Below, piece by piece: positions 7,044-15,271 of a stretch of 64,000 nucleotides of DNA. The stretch's first letter is position 1; the number at the start of each line of letters is the position of its first letter. The notes under the pieces were generated by a model. That model searched no databases and was not told where the DNA came from. It was given only the letters and a program-made list of their open reading frames with translations. The position numbers and the translations under genes are program-made. The DNA is from CALAGB01 sp963789565 (GTDB lineage Bacteria; Chloroflexota; Chloroflexia; Thermomicrobiales; Thermomicrobiaceae), in assembly GCA_963789565.1 (NCBI GenBank), contig CAWBKX010000002.1:2294001-2358000 (forward strand), in the 5' to 3' direction.

Positions 7044-10000
7044 TTATGAGGTCGGCGGTCCAAGGCTTGAAGACGGTAGGTACATGCCCACGAACTCTCC
7101 TGTCTGGGCGTTGACCACGACTTCGATGTGGCTAGCGTCGCATTGCATGTATGCAAACGGACACACCCAGATGGGATTCGCACCTTCGACTTCGACTACC
7201 CACACCGGTGTGCCGGGCTCGGCAGGATTGGCCGACGCTCCAGTCCAACTCTTGTCGACATCCGTCTGATTCGTGGCGTCGGCAAAGGTCATCAGCCGCA
7301 CTTGATCGACCTTTGGAGCAGGTCCGTTCGGCGGGGCAGTGTAATCGATGGCCCATTGTGAGGCCGACTCCTGATCAGCATGTTTGGCTGATGGCGTGAG
7401 CAAGGGCTGGACAGTAGTCGCGCTCGGCGGCGGTGGTGTCAGCGTAATCGACGAGGGTAGATCGATCATCGACGTCACCATCTGCTGCAAGACCGAATCA
7501 GTCAGTTGTTGATCGAGCGGCGCATACAGCACGGAAAAGACGCCATTGCGCTCCCATGTGTAATAGATGATGTATGTGTTCGCCTCCGTCGTGTCCAGCC
7601 TCTCGATCGTCACCCCGTCGATCGTGAGTGAGTCCTGCGACCAATTCTGGACCGGAGTCGTCGTCGGTGTGCCATCTGTGCCCATGAAATACAGCGTGTC
7701 TTGCAGGATGTATGGCATTGTGATGCTCAACTGCGTTTCGCCGATGTGGACGCCTCGCGACCCGGCGTCGCCCTCCCAATAGGAGGTCCAGACGAAGTCG
7801 GCGCTGGTGTCAGCATGTGGGAGGATCGAGACGGCGGATACCTGAGGATCCTGCTGAGTCAAGAAGTTCGGCACCGGCTGAGGCTGAATGATGGGAAACT
7901 CAACCATTTGCTGGGCTTCAGGGAGGGTCAACAGCGCATTCGCGTTGTTGGCATTGGTCAGCGCGAGTGACTCCGCCATCAGATCGTCATGACTTATCGT
8001 GAAGGTCCATGGGCCTTCGGTCGTGTTCGGATTCGACGGTGTCGCCGTGAACGGCAGACGCTGCAAGGTCAGCATGACGGTCGCTGCCGGGAGCGGATCG
8101 GAGCTGTACTCCAGCGAGAACATCGCCGTCTGCTCGCCCGGGAGATGGCGTCCAAATTGCCACACGGGATCGTTCGCGGCAGCCGTAACACCCTCCGCTT
8201 GCACGATTGGCTTCGTCGAACTCGCCTCGACGAGAATGTCTGACGCGGCTGCGATTTCGGGCGGCAGTTTGACGCTGAACAGGAAGCGCAGGCGGCTATT
8301 TCCGACCATGACGGACTCGAGCGTGACGGGAACGCCATTCGCTGTGACGGTCATTGGGAACGTGGTGCTGCCTGCCGGAGTGGCTGGCGTCGGCTGTGGA
8401 GTGGACTCCTGCCCAACCATCGAGGCGATGAGCTGCTCCATGATTGCTTCGGTTACCTGCCCCTTGATCTGAGCGCTGACTGATATGTAGACGCCGTTCT
8501 GTTGCCAGGTGTAGTAGATCGCGTGTGACTCAAGCTGAACCGTGTCCAGCTTCGTCACGGAAACGCCTGAGATCGTCAAGGCGGTCTGCGTCCATTGGCT
8601 CAGTTGGACCTGCGCGCTGGTGCCATCGATCGACGTCAGATGAAGCGTGTTCTGCCGCACGAACGGCATGGCGGTGCTCAAGCGCGTCTCTGACGCCGAT
8701 ACCGCGTTGGTGCCGTCGCTCGCTGGATATTCGAGCGTGACGATGTCGGCCTTGGTGACTGAAGTCGGCAAGATCTTGCCGGCCATAGCGTCGGAATCGA
8801 TATGCGTCAGACCGTCCGGTAGTGAGCCGGGCTGGATGATTGGGAAATCCACGAGCTGCTGTGCTTGCGCGATCGTGATCCTGTCGTAGTAGCCCGAGCT
8901 GTTGGGTGTGGCTGACGGTATGGATCGCATTTGGGGTGTCACGACGAAGGTCCACGGGCCGTCAAACGTATCTGTACTCGACGGCGCGGTGACATATGGA
9001 AGCGTCAACAACGTGATGGTGAGCGTCGCATCTGGCGGCGCGACCGCGTTATAGACGGCTGCAAACGAGGCGACAGAATTTCCCGGTGAATGTGACGCGA
9101 TCTCGAACGTCGGGTCTTTTGTGCCAGCAGGGAGTCCGCTGACGGTCAGCAACTGGACCGGCCTCTGACTTTGCACGGAAAGTTCTGATTGTGCGGCAAG
9201 CTCTGGAGGCAGCTTCACCGAGAAGTCGAACACGGTGTTGGTCTCGACCTCCACCGACTCCAACGTGACCGGAATCCCATTCGCCGTCACGGTCATTGGG
9301 AAACCAGAAGCGGTAGGCGTGCCCTGCGCCGGCGCTTGAGCTACCGGCTGCATCGAGCTCGCGATGCGGACGATGTCGGCGTTGCTGATTGGGAAACGGT
9401 CGCTGCCTCCGAGCTTCGCATATCCAGTCTGGAGCTGGATAGCGACATCCCCTTGCTGCCACCAGAGACGTATCAAACCTGCCTCCTGATGGATGCGACC
9501 CGTCTTCCCGCCTCCAAGGTAGACCTCTGTCGAATTGTCATAGACGTTCGCAGGAAACATTGACGCTGTAAGCTGATATGGCGACGCCTCAAAGATGTCG
9601 ATACCAATGCTCTGGCTAACATCAAGATACGTCAGTTGGACGGTGCTGTATCCGGAGAAGCGACTAGGCTTGGTGGGCGGCTCTAGGCTCCAGGTCGGCG
9701 GCAGCCACGTCGGTGCGTAAATCTGAAAACCTGCTTCGACTTGCAGCGCGCTCAGGGACGGGTCCGTGACTGACGCTGAGGGTGGAGTCGCGGCGCCGCC
9801 GAGTCGGCCTTCGTGGCTGCCGGACTGATTCTGGAAGACGACGGCCAGCATGCCCGCCAGCAGCACCACCGCTAGAATCGCGGCGGCCGTTTGCGCCACT
9901 TCGCGGAAATGGCGGTGACGAAGAAGTCGCACGCGTGGTTCGCGAGCCTGTGGCGCGTGCAACGTATGGCCGTTGGAATATGACGTCCACGATTCCGGTT

Positions 10001-10220
10001 CCGACGCCGTCGTCTGCGTGGTCGCTCTACTCCGTAGCACATCGGCGATATGGTTGGCGGCCAGTGCCGGGTAGTCGTCGTCGGGCCATTCCGGCTCGTC
10101 CAAACGGCGGATGTCACGCACGACGCTGAAGAGTTCGTCGAGGTCAGAGCGCTCGCCGTCCACGTCGGGAAGCCCATCGATGAACCGATCGAGTGCGATG
10201 ATCTCCTGTTCCGGCGTCAT
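7044..10220 (-). CDS. giant anti-sigma-like membrane protein with repeated ectodomains
   Basis: A 1058-residue protein starting one base over the stop of the ECF sigma gene (TGATG), so the two are coupled. Residues 1-108 are cytoplasmic and acidic (ALDRFIDGLPD, DLDELFSVV), the place for a sigma-binding domain, though no zinc HxxxCxxC motif is visible. One helix follows at ~109-130, then more than 900 outer residues. These hold DUF4367-like modules (about 190-330, 470-640 and 800-960) alternating with two Ig-like modules that both begin FPMTVTANG(I/V)PVTLESV, giving an A-B-A-B-A pattern. The last ~100 residues resemble a PepSY-type domain with two cysteines (WVCPFAYMQCD). By inference, this is a surface sensor controlling the sigma factor. 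Confidence 0.75.
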   Translation of the reverse strand: MTPEQEIIALDRFIDGLPDVDGERSDLDELFSVVRDIRRLDEPEWPDDDYPALAANHIADVLRSRATTQTTASEPESWTSYSNGHTLHAPQAREPRVRLLRHRHFREVAQTAAAILAVVLLAGMLAVVFQNQSGSHEGRLGGAATPPSASVTDPSLSALQVEAGFQIYAPTWLPPTWSLEPPTKPSRFSGYSTVQLTYLDVSQSIGIDIFEASPYQLTASMFPANVYDNSTEVYLGGGKTGRIHQEAGLIRLWWQQGDVAIQLQTGYAKLGGSDRFPISNADIVRIASSMQPVAQAPAQGTPTASGFPMTVTANGIPVTLESVEVETNTVFDFSVKLPPELAAQSELSVQSQRPVQLLTVSGLPAGTKDPTFEIASHSPGNSVASFAAVYNAVAPPDATLTITLLTLPYVTAPSSTDTFDGPWTFVVTPQMRSIPSATPNSSGYYDRITIAQAQQLVDFPIIQPGSLPDGLTHIDSDAMAGKILPTSVTKADIVTLEYPASDGTNAVSASETRLSTAMPFVRQNTLHLTSIDGTSAQVQLSQWTQTALTISGVSVTKLDTVQLESHAIYYTWQQNGVYISVSAQIKGQVTEAIMEQLIASMVGQESTPQPTPATPAGSTTFPMTVTANGVPVTLESVMVGNSRLRFLFSVKLPPEIAAASDILVEASSTKPIVQAEGVTAAANDPVWQFGRHLPGEQTAMFSLEYSSDPLPAATVMLTLQRLPFTATPSNPNTTEGPWTFTISHDDLMAESLALTNANNANALLTLPEAQQMVEFPIIQPQPVPNFLTQQDPQVSAVSILPHADTSADFVWTSYWEGDAGSRGVHIGETQLSITMPYILQDTLYFMGTDGTPTTTPVQNWSQDSLTIDGVTIERLDTTEANTYIIYYTWERNGVFSVLYAPLDQQLTDSVLQQMVTSMIDLPSSITLTPPPPSATTVQPLLTPSAKHADQESASQWAIDYTAPPNGPAPKVDQVRLMTFADATNQTDVDKSWTGASANPAEPGTPVWVVEVEGANPIWVCPFAYMQCDASHIEVVVNAQTGEFVGMYLPSSSLGPPTS

Positions 10221-10756
10221 CAGCGGGTCCCTTCTCGAAGCTGGGTGCGAAGCATGGCAATGGCCCGGTGCTGCAGAACGCGTATCGCGCCAGGGCTGCG
10301 ATTCATGATGGTGGCGACTTCTTCAGTTGGGCGGCCTTCAATGACGCGCAGTTTGACGACTTGCTGGTGCTCTTCGGGCAGTGAGGCCAGCAGGGCGTCG
10401 ATCCCGCGTCGCTCCTCGTCCGCTAGCGCTACATGCTCGGGGCCGGCGGCACGTGATGGGAGGGCCTCGGCGTCGTGAAGCGCGGTGAGGCGCAGACCGC
10501 GTTTGCGCCATTCATCTCGGAGGAGATTGCGCGCGACCACGGACAAATAAGCGGCGAAGGGAGTTGATCGTTGCTCGAAATGATCAAGCGAGGAGAGGGC
10601 CCGGATGAAGACTTCTTGCGTCAGGTCTTCCGCCTGGTGCCGGTTGCCGAGCGTGCGATAGAGGAAGCGGTAGACTGGTTGCCACTCACGTTGGAAGAGG
10701 GACTCAACCGCGTCCCGATCTCCCTGTTGCGCTCTGCGGATCAGATCGTCCCCCAC
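10220..10756 (-). CDS. ECF RNA polymerase sigma factor (copy 2)
   Basis: A 178-residue sigma-70 family factor with region 2 at about 8-75 (AVESLFQREWQPVYRFLYRT, then QAEDLTQEVFIRAL for -10 recognition) and region 4 at about 120-172 (LLASLPEEHQQVVKLRVIEGR, then TEEVATIMNRSPGAIRVLQH as the -35 helix-turn-helix). It starts with GTG and its stop overlaps the start of the giant membrane protein, the normal order for a sigma factor and its membrane-bound antagonist. A second, paralogous pair lies just upstream at 12270-15159. The genes it controls cannot be read from the window. Confidence 0.92.
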   Translation of the reverse strand: MGDDLIRRAQQGDRDAVESLFQREWQPVYRFLYRTLGNRHQAEDLTQEVFIRALSSLDHFEQRSTPFAAYLSVVARNLLRDEWRKRGLRLTALHDAEALPSRAAGPEHVALADEERRGIDALLASLPEEHQQVVKLRVIEGRPTEEVATIMNRSPGAIRVLQHRAIAMLRTQLREGTR

Positions 10757-11022
10757 GTTCGCCGCCGCTCCTCTCTATCCCTCTCAACGGAAGTTCGGCC
10801 GAAGGTGTTACAGCGGGGAGGACGGTCGAGGTTATCGGGTACAGGATCCACGGATGTGCATTGGGAGAATGTACGCTCTCATGGCGGTTTGCGACAACGG
10901 TTTGCGCCGGAGATGCGACCGCGTTTGCCGGTGGTTAACCTAGCGACGAGTCATGCCGGAGATGCGGCGACGTTCGCCCGGCGAGTTAAGGTAATCGACG
11001 ATTTCAATCGGCAATCGTCCGG
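10757..11022. other. intergenic stretch upstream of the copy-2 sigma gene
   Basis: No gene. It should contain the promoter of the leftward sigma/anti-sigma operon; TGTAACA, reading leftward near 10810, is a possible ECF-type -35 element, which would mean autoregulation, but the match is weak. A partial, degenerate relative of the RAYT repeat (CGTTCGCCCGGCGAGTTAA) is at about 10972, and GCCGGAGATGCG occurs twice, near 10907 and 10951. Confidence 0.4.
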
Positions 11023-11079
11023 CGTTCGCCCGGGAGTAAAGTCGCCGGGCTACAAAGAAAAAGTCCACTGAAGGGACTG
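11023..11079 (+). repeat. left 57-bp repeat of the RAYT unit
   Basis: It starts CGTTCGCCCGGGAG and ends CACTGAAGGGACTG. Relative to the right copy it has G for C inside the first hairpin loop (AAAGTC versus AAACTC), and AAAGAAAAAG where the right copy has AAAGGCAAAG. Confidence 0.85.
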
Positions 11080-11113
11080 CCATGCGTGTCCCGCGGAGAG
11101 TGCTGCTACGGTG

Positions 11114-11515
11114 TTACTCACCGTGCGGTTCGATCGATATCCACAGTGAGCCCTCTGCGTGATGCTGGCGTTGATTGGAGATGTAGGCGACCACGCCGCC
11201 AAGATGACGCTTCGAGAAGGTGTCGACCCCATATTCTGCTTGCCAATGAAACTCTGTCCCCAACACCTCATTGATCGCCCGAGAGCTACCTCCTTTGATA
11301 CGCTGGACCGCTGTGGCGACGGCGAGGGCCGGAGGAATGGAGACCGCGAGATGGACGTGGTCGGCGATACCACCTATGGCGTGAACGATGACGTCGTGGC
11401 GTTTGGCGGCCTCTCGAATGTGGCGGTGGATGATCTCTTCCCGAGCTTGGTCGATGAGTGGCTCCCGATCTGCCGTCGACCAAACCAGATGGTAATACAG
11501 GCGTGACCACGGCAC
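11114..11515 (-). CDS. REP-associated tyrosine (Y1) transposase, IS200-like
   Basis: A 133-residue Y1 HUH transposase. YYHLVWSTADREPLI at the N terminus is the family entry motif, ADHVHLAVSIPP (~residue 52) carries the HxH metal ligands, and the catalytic tyrosine should be the one in VAYISNQRQHH near residue 113. Such enzymes cut single-stranded DNA at hairpins and rejoin it. Length and motifs are intact, so it may still be active. The whole gene sits within inverted 57-bp repeats. It lies between two paralogous sigma modules and beside gene fragments, so it may have helped rearrange this locus; that is inference. Confidence 0.88.
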   Translation of the reverse strand: MPWSRLYYHLVWSTADREPLIDQAREEIIHRHIREAAKRHDVIVHAIGGIADHVHLAVSIPPALAVATAVQRIKGGSSRAINEVLGTEFHWQAEYGVDTFSKRHLGGVVAYISNQRQHHAEGSLWISIEPHGE

Positions 11516-11532
11516 GGACGGCTCCTCCTTTT

Positions 11533-11589
11533 CAGTCCCTTCAGTGGACTTTGCCTTTGTAGCCCGGCGAGTTTACTCCCGGGCGAACG
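11533..11589 (-). repeat. right 57-bp repeat of the RAYT unit
   Basis: An inverted copy of the left repeat: on the plus strand it reads CAGTCCCTTCAGTGGAC at the start and CTCCCGGGCGAACG at the end. It abuts the 3' end of the truncated sensor fragment that stops at 11603. Confidence 0.85.
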
Positions 11590-11602
11590 TAGACTCGGCT
11601 CG

Positions 11603-12103
11603 TCACTCACTCCCCGGCGTCAGCATCGACGCGATCATGTGCTCGACGTCCTGCTCGTTCAACGGGGCGATAATCTGAGCTCTGATGAGGAACGTCGTTC
11701 CGTTATTCTGCCACTTGAAGATCTCCACATTGTTGGGATTAGCCGATGATGTTCGCGAAACGTCGTGACCTGCGAGATTCATCGTGGATGTCAACGGAGG
11801 AATGTGGATCTGGGCATCCACGCCATTCATGAACTCGTCGATCTCAAGACCGAAATGCTGGTACGGATCCGCCGCAGCGTCGTGCAGCGCGATTCCTTGG
11901 ATCGGAACCGGCGGGTGTGATGGGTCGCTGTGCGGAGCGGTGTCGCCGCCCAACGCCACCAGATAGGCCGGTACCCACTTCGGCTGAGCGACGTAGAACT
12001 GGACCGCCTGCTGAAGCTGTTCGAAGGTCATGGGTTGAGGCGATGCCGCGGCAGTCGCTGGCGTGGTTGACGTATTGGCTTGCGTGATAGTCGACAATGC
12101 CAG
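11603..12103 (-). pseudogene. truncated DUF4367-like module, 3' remnant of a third sensor gene
   Basis: From about 12103 to the stop at 11603 the frame encodes a single DUF4367-like module: a FEQLQQAVQFYVAQPKWVPAYL start, a central beta part, and the ending TFLIRAQIIAPLNEQDVEHM. This end closely parallels the first module of the 770-residue neighbour (QLMALITDPVTEQDVERM). Upstream in the same frame the sequence is nonsense, and the expected cytoplasmic domain, membrane helix and sigma gene are missing. It is therefore the tail of another anti-sigma-like gene, cut off by a rearrangement at about 12103-12130 where it meets an ATP-grasp remnant in another frame. Confidence 0.7.
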
Positions 12104-12129
12104 GCGGTCTCGGTGGTCGGTCTCGCCAT

Positions 12130-12306
12130 GTTGGATATAAGGCGGCCATAGAACTCCGTCATGTCCACGTGCTCGCGGAGCCCCGCCACTTGTCCGTCGC
12201 CGAGATCCACGATGAGCCATTGGCCGGAATCGGTCTGTGCCAAATCGACCGTGAAGAAACGGCTCTGGATCATCGTTCGACCGCGTGATACCTCGGATGA
12301 TGCCAT
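12130..12306 (-). pseudogene. C-terminal fragment of an ATP-grasp domain protein
   Basis: The frame from 12306 reads about 44 residues that look like the last part of an ATP-grasp enzyme of the DUF4343 type: RFFTVDLAQTDSGQWLIVDL, then GDGQVAGL, where the E/D-L-GDGQV strand supplies metal and ATP ligands. After FYGRLIS near 12130 the sequence loses the family pattern. The other 200 or so residues of such a protein are absent; upstream the DNA belongs to the end of the 770-residue gene. This is debris, probably joined here by the event that truncated the sensor remnant. A very short real protein from the ATG at 12306 is possible but unlikely. Confidence 0.6.
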
Positions 12307-14582
12307 CGTTCATAGAGCAGTACCGCTCCCAGCACCAACGTTGCGCCGCCGACGAGTCCCACATCGGCAATCGCCGGGCCGCTTACGATGCCGTCAATGA
12401 AAAGGAAGACGGTGAACAAGGCCACGATAGCGAAGACCGCCTTGACCCACAGCATCGTGCGTCGCATGTGATAAATGGCGACCAGGATGAGTGTCAGGAC
12501 GAGCCCACGGAGAACGGACAAAATGTCCGTGATCACTGACGACGATGCCAGCCCATGGCCTTGCCTCGCGTTGATCAGCCCACCAATCATCCCCTGAAGA
12601 TCACTCTCGAAATTTGATGAGCTGGCGTTCTGTTCAGTCATGACTTGGATGTAGCTGCTCACGCCGTCGTGGTTCCAGACGTAATACGTCTGCTTTGCGT
12701 TTGAATCGGCGACGTCAAATCGGGTGACAATGACCCCATTCACGCCGATCCGCATTTCGGAGCTGGGGATGATCGTCATGGTTCGGGCCGCGTCGTTCGG
12801 TCGGACAAGAGAGACCGTATCGCCTTCGACGATCGGAACGGCTTGCTTATTGGTCGTCTCGACCAGAAGCATGCCTTGCTGTGAAGCGTTAGGAATCGCC
12901 TGATAGAACAGCTCGGCATAGTTGGCCTTGTCAGCCCCAGAATTGCCCACGTGGTAGGTCCTTACGCTCGACGGACTGCCGGTGAGCAGATTCGGAAGAT
13001 TCTTGGGCGCGACGATCTTGAAGCTGACCTGGTTCTGCGCCTGCGCGACGGTGATGTCGGGATATTGACCCTGGGAGCTGGCTGCTGGTATGCCGGACGC
13101 CGTTGGTGACGCCTGCGGTGTTGAATTGCCGCTTTCCGGCTCCAACGACCCAACAACCTGCTCCACCTGATCGGCCGAGAGCCCTTGAGCGAAGACCCAG
13201 TATTGAATTACCGGCGGCTGACTGGAGGCCTCATTCCAGGTACCGGGCTCTCTCCACCATAGGGAGATGTGTCCCTGGACAGCGTCATTGACCTGCTCAG
13301 TCGCCTGCTGTCCACGCACCGTGACCTGACGCTGCGTGCAGCCGGAGCCGCAGAGTGATGGGCTCATCAAGCCGACGACGATGTCGAGCCGCGCTCCCGG
13401 CCCCGAGTACTGCACGTCGAAGACGGCCGGGACATGATCGCCGGAATCGACCGCATAGGCGCGAACAATCCGGACCGAGTCGACGCCTTCGGGAAGCTGG
13501 GTGGGCTTGAGAATCGGATCGATGCCGCCGTTGATCGTCTGCACGACTTGGCTCCAGATGGCGTCCGCCTGACTGAGTGGGACCAGTGCAGGATCGGGTG
13601 GGGTGGTGGCTCCTGGTGTAGGAGTACCTGCTTCCGGCGACAACATCGAGGCGATCATACGTTCGACGTCCTGCTCGGTGACCGGGTCCGTGATGAGGGC
13701 CATCAGCTGAAATGTAGTGCCTTGATCCGTCCAGACGTACTTGGTGTTGTATCCAGAGGGCGGACCCGCAGACGTGATTGACCAGTTAGAGTGCGTGACC
13801 GGGTGCCCCGCAATGGTGATCGTCGTACTGGTAACTCCCAGCCCGGAGCTCGGTCCACCTGCGGGACCCAGTGGCGTCCCCTGCTGCAGTTCGTTGATCG
13901 TCACGGCGGGTGACTTCGGCCAGGGTCCCATAAAGTTCAGACTGACCACCTGAACCGCGCCTGTTGGCTGTGTCGTGCTTGTCGCTGGAGTCGAGGATTG
14001 GGCCTCCGTGCTATTGGGCACCGAGGCCACGATACTCTCATCATGCAGGTAGGATGGAACCCACGTCGGCTGAACTACGTGGAATGGGGCTAATTGTTGG
14101 GCTTGATCGATCGTCGAGAGCAGGATGTTCCCCGAAGCATCGGGAGTTGGCAGCGCGGAGTTGGCTGCGTTGGTCGGCGTCCCAATCACACCTCCACCCA
14201 ATCCGCCTTGCTGGCCCCCTCCCTGGTTGCGGAACGTGACCGCAAGGACGCCTGCCAGGAGCGCGACGGCCAGAACTGCCGCGACCATGCCGAGTCCCTG
14301 ACGCAGCCAGCCGGTGCGCAGCCGAGTCGGAGGGTGGGAGTGCGTCGTCGTGTTTGTTGCTTTGTCAATTGGAACGGGTTCGATGGAGATGCCGTTTGCG
14401 GCTGGCGCTCGGCGCTGGCGGCCCCATCGCTCGACCGCGCGGTCGAGGCTGGCTGGCGGTTCGATCTGCCGGTATGGAGCGGCGGCTTCGTCGAGCAGCG
14501 CCACCGCTTGCAGTTCATCGCCGTCGGTCTTTTCATCGAGCAAATCGCTGTAGCGCTGGATGAGATCGACTCTATCGGCCAT
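12270..14582 (-). CDS. large anti-sigma-like membrane protein with repeated DUF4367-like modules
   Basis: A 770-residue paralogue in architecture of the 1058-residue protein. A cytoplasmic N terminus (MADRVDLIQRYSDLLDEKTD) is followed by a helix at ~95-118, a linker, and three outer modules: ~145-320 (STIDQAQQLAPFHVVQPTWV), ~330-490 (a divergent module with an SLCGSGC cysteine pair), and ~505-665 (ITVAQAQNQVSFKIVAPKNL). Unlike its relative it ends with three further helices (~680-760). AAGGAGCAG precedes the ATG, and the gene overlaps the sigma gene by 11 bases, so sigma and membrane partner are made together. Role inferred: membrane sensor that holds the sigma factor. The end overlaps ATP-grasp debris. 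Confidence 0.72.
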   Translation of the reverse strand: MADRVDLIQRYSDLLDEKTDGDELQAVALLDEAAAPYRQIEPPASLDRAVERWGRQRRAPAANGISIEPVPIDKATNTTTHSHPPTRLRTGWLRQGLGMVAAVLAVALLAGVLAVTFRNQGGGQQGGLGGGVIGTPTNAANSALPTPDASGNILLSTIDQAQQLAPFHVVQPTWVPSYLHDESIVASVPNSTEAQSSTPATSTTQPTGAVQVVSLNFMGPWPKSPAVTINELQQGTPLGPAGGPSSGLGVTSTTITIAGHPVTHSNWSITSAGPPSGYNTKYVWTDQGTTFQLMALITDPVTEQDVERMIASMLSPEAGTPTPGATTPPDPALVPLSQADAIWSQVVQTINGGIDPILKPTQLPEGVDSVRIVRAYAVDSGDHVPAVFDVQYSGPGARLDIVVGLMSPSLCGSGCTQRQVTVRGQQATEQVNDAVQGHISLWWREPGTWNEASSQPPVIQYWVFAQGLSADQVEQVVGSLEPESGNSTPQASPTASGIPAASSQGQYPDITVAQAQNQVSFKIVAPKNLPNLLTGSPSSVRTYHVGNSGADKANYAELFYQAIPNASQQGMLLVETTNKQAVPIVEGDTVSLVRPNDAARTMTIIPSSEMRIGVNGVIVTRFDVADSNAKQTYYVWNHDGVSSYIQVMTEQNASSSNFESDLQGMIGGLINARQGHGLASSSVITDILSVLRGLVLTLILVAIYHMRRTMLWVKAVFAIVALFTVFLFIDGIVSGPAIADVGLVGGATLVLGAVLLYERWHHPRYHAVER

Positions 14583-15159
14583 GGCGCTGCTCCTTCAGAG
14601 ATGCAAGAGCGCGTTTGAGCTGCGAGCGAACCGCCGTGTCCCGTTTGCCCAGGATGCCGGCGATCTCCGCCGTGGGAAGGTCCAGCACGAACCGGAGGGT
14701 GAGCACGTGGCGTTGTTCCTCCGTGAGTGGTGCAATGAGCTGCTGAAAACTCAGGAGTGAGTCGGCCTCCAACGCGCTGACTTCGGGTTCGTTGGGTAGG
14801 CGCGGCTCATTGGGCGTAGTGACCTGCTCCATCGGCAACGTGCGATCTGGACGGCGCGCGGCGTCGATGATGGCGTTGTGCGCCAGCCGGTAGAGCCAGG
14901 CGCTGAAGGGCAGTCCGCGATCTTCATAGCGCGGGATGGCCTCGAACGCCTTGAGAAAAATTTGCTGTGCCAGGTCGGCGGCGTCCTCGTCGGTGCGCGA
15001 TCTGGCGCGGCAGTAGCGGTAGATCGGCACGCGGTAGCGACGATAGAGACGGGCGAAGGCGTCGCCGTCCACCTTCGCGGCCTCAACCAACGCAGCTTCG
15101 TCGCTCGGGGACTCAACTCCCGAACGGTCAGGCTCGGTCAGTTCGCGCGGCCTGCGCAT
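14572..15159 (-). CDS. ECF RNA polymerase sigma factor (copy 1)
   Basis: A 195-residue factor with region 2 at ~28-95 (DAFARLYRRYRVPIYRYCRA, DAADLAQQIFLKAFEAIPRY) and region 4 at ~135-190 (LIAPLTEEQRHVLTLRFVLD, LPTAEIAGILGKRDTAVRSQ). A charged N-terminal tail (ELTEPDRSGVESPSDEA) is unusual but short. GAGGGGA precedes the ATG. It is first in an operon with the 770-residue membrane protein. Sequence divergence from the second sigma factor in the window is large, so the duplication, if it was one, is old, or the two pairs came separately. Confidence 0.92.
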   Translation of the reverse strand: MRRPRELTEPDRSGVESPSDEAALVEAAKVDGDAFARLYRRYRVPIYRYCRARSRTDEDAADLAQQIFLKAFEAIPRYEDRGLPFSAWLYRLAHNAIIDAARRPDRTLPMEQVTTPNEPRLPNEPEVSALEADSLLSFQQLIAPLTEEQRHVLTLRFVLDLPTAEIAGILGKRDTAVRSQLKRALASLKEQRHGR

Positions 15160-15271
15160 GAGCCATCCCCTCTACATCAACACCCATTACCTTATACAAC
15201 GAGGGAACGGCGTGAAATGTGACGCGCAGTGCAATCGACGTAATGACTGGGGAGATATTACGAAGTTGCAG

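Larger units (their letters stand above)
11023..11589. mobile_element. RAYT/IS200-like element bounded by 57-bp inverted repeats
   Basis: The left repeat (11023-11079) and right repeat (11533-11589) are inverted copies of one sequence, nearly identical across 57 bases. Each can form two hairpins: CCCGGGAGT...ACTCGCCGGG, then AGTCC(actgaag)GGACT. Between them lies only the Y1 transposase gene. Classical IS200 elements lack terminal inverted repeats, whereas RAYT genes are typically flanked by inverted REPs, so this is better called a RAYT unit. A solo repeat lies at 6873-6929. Confidence 0.85.
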
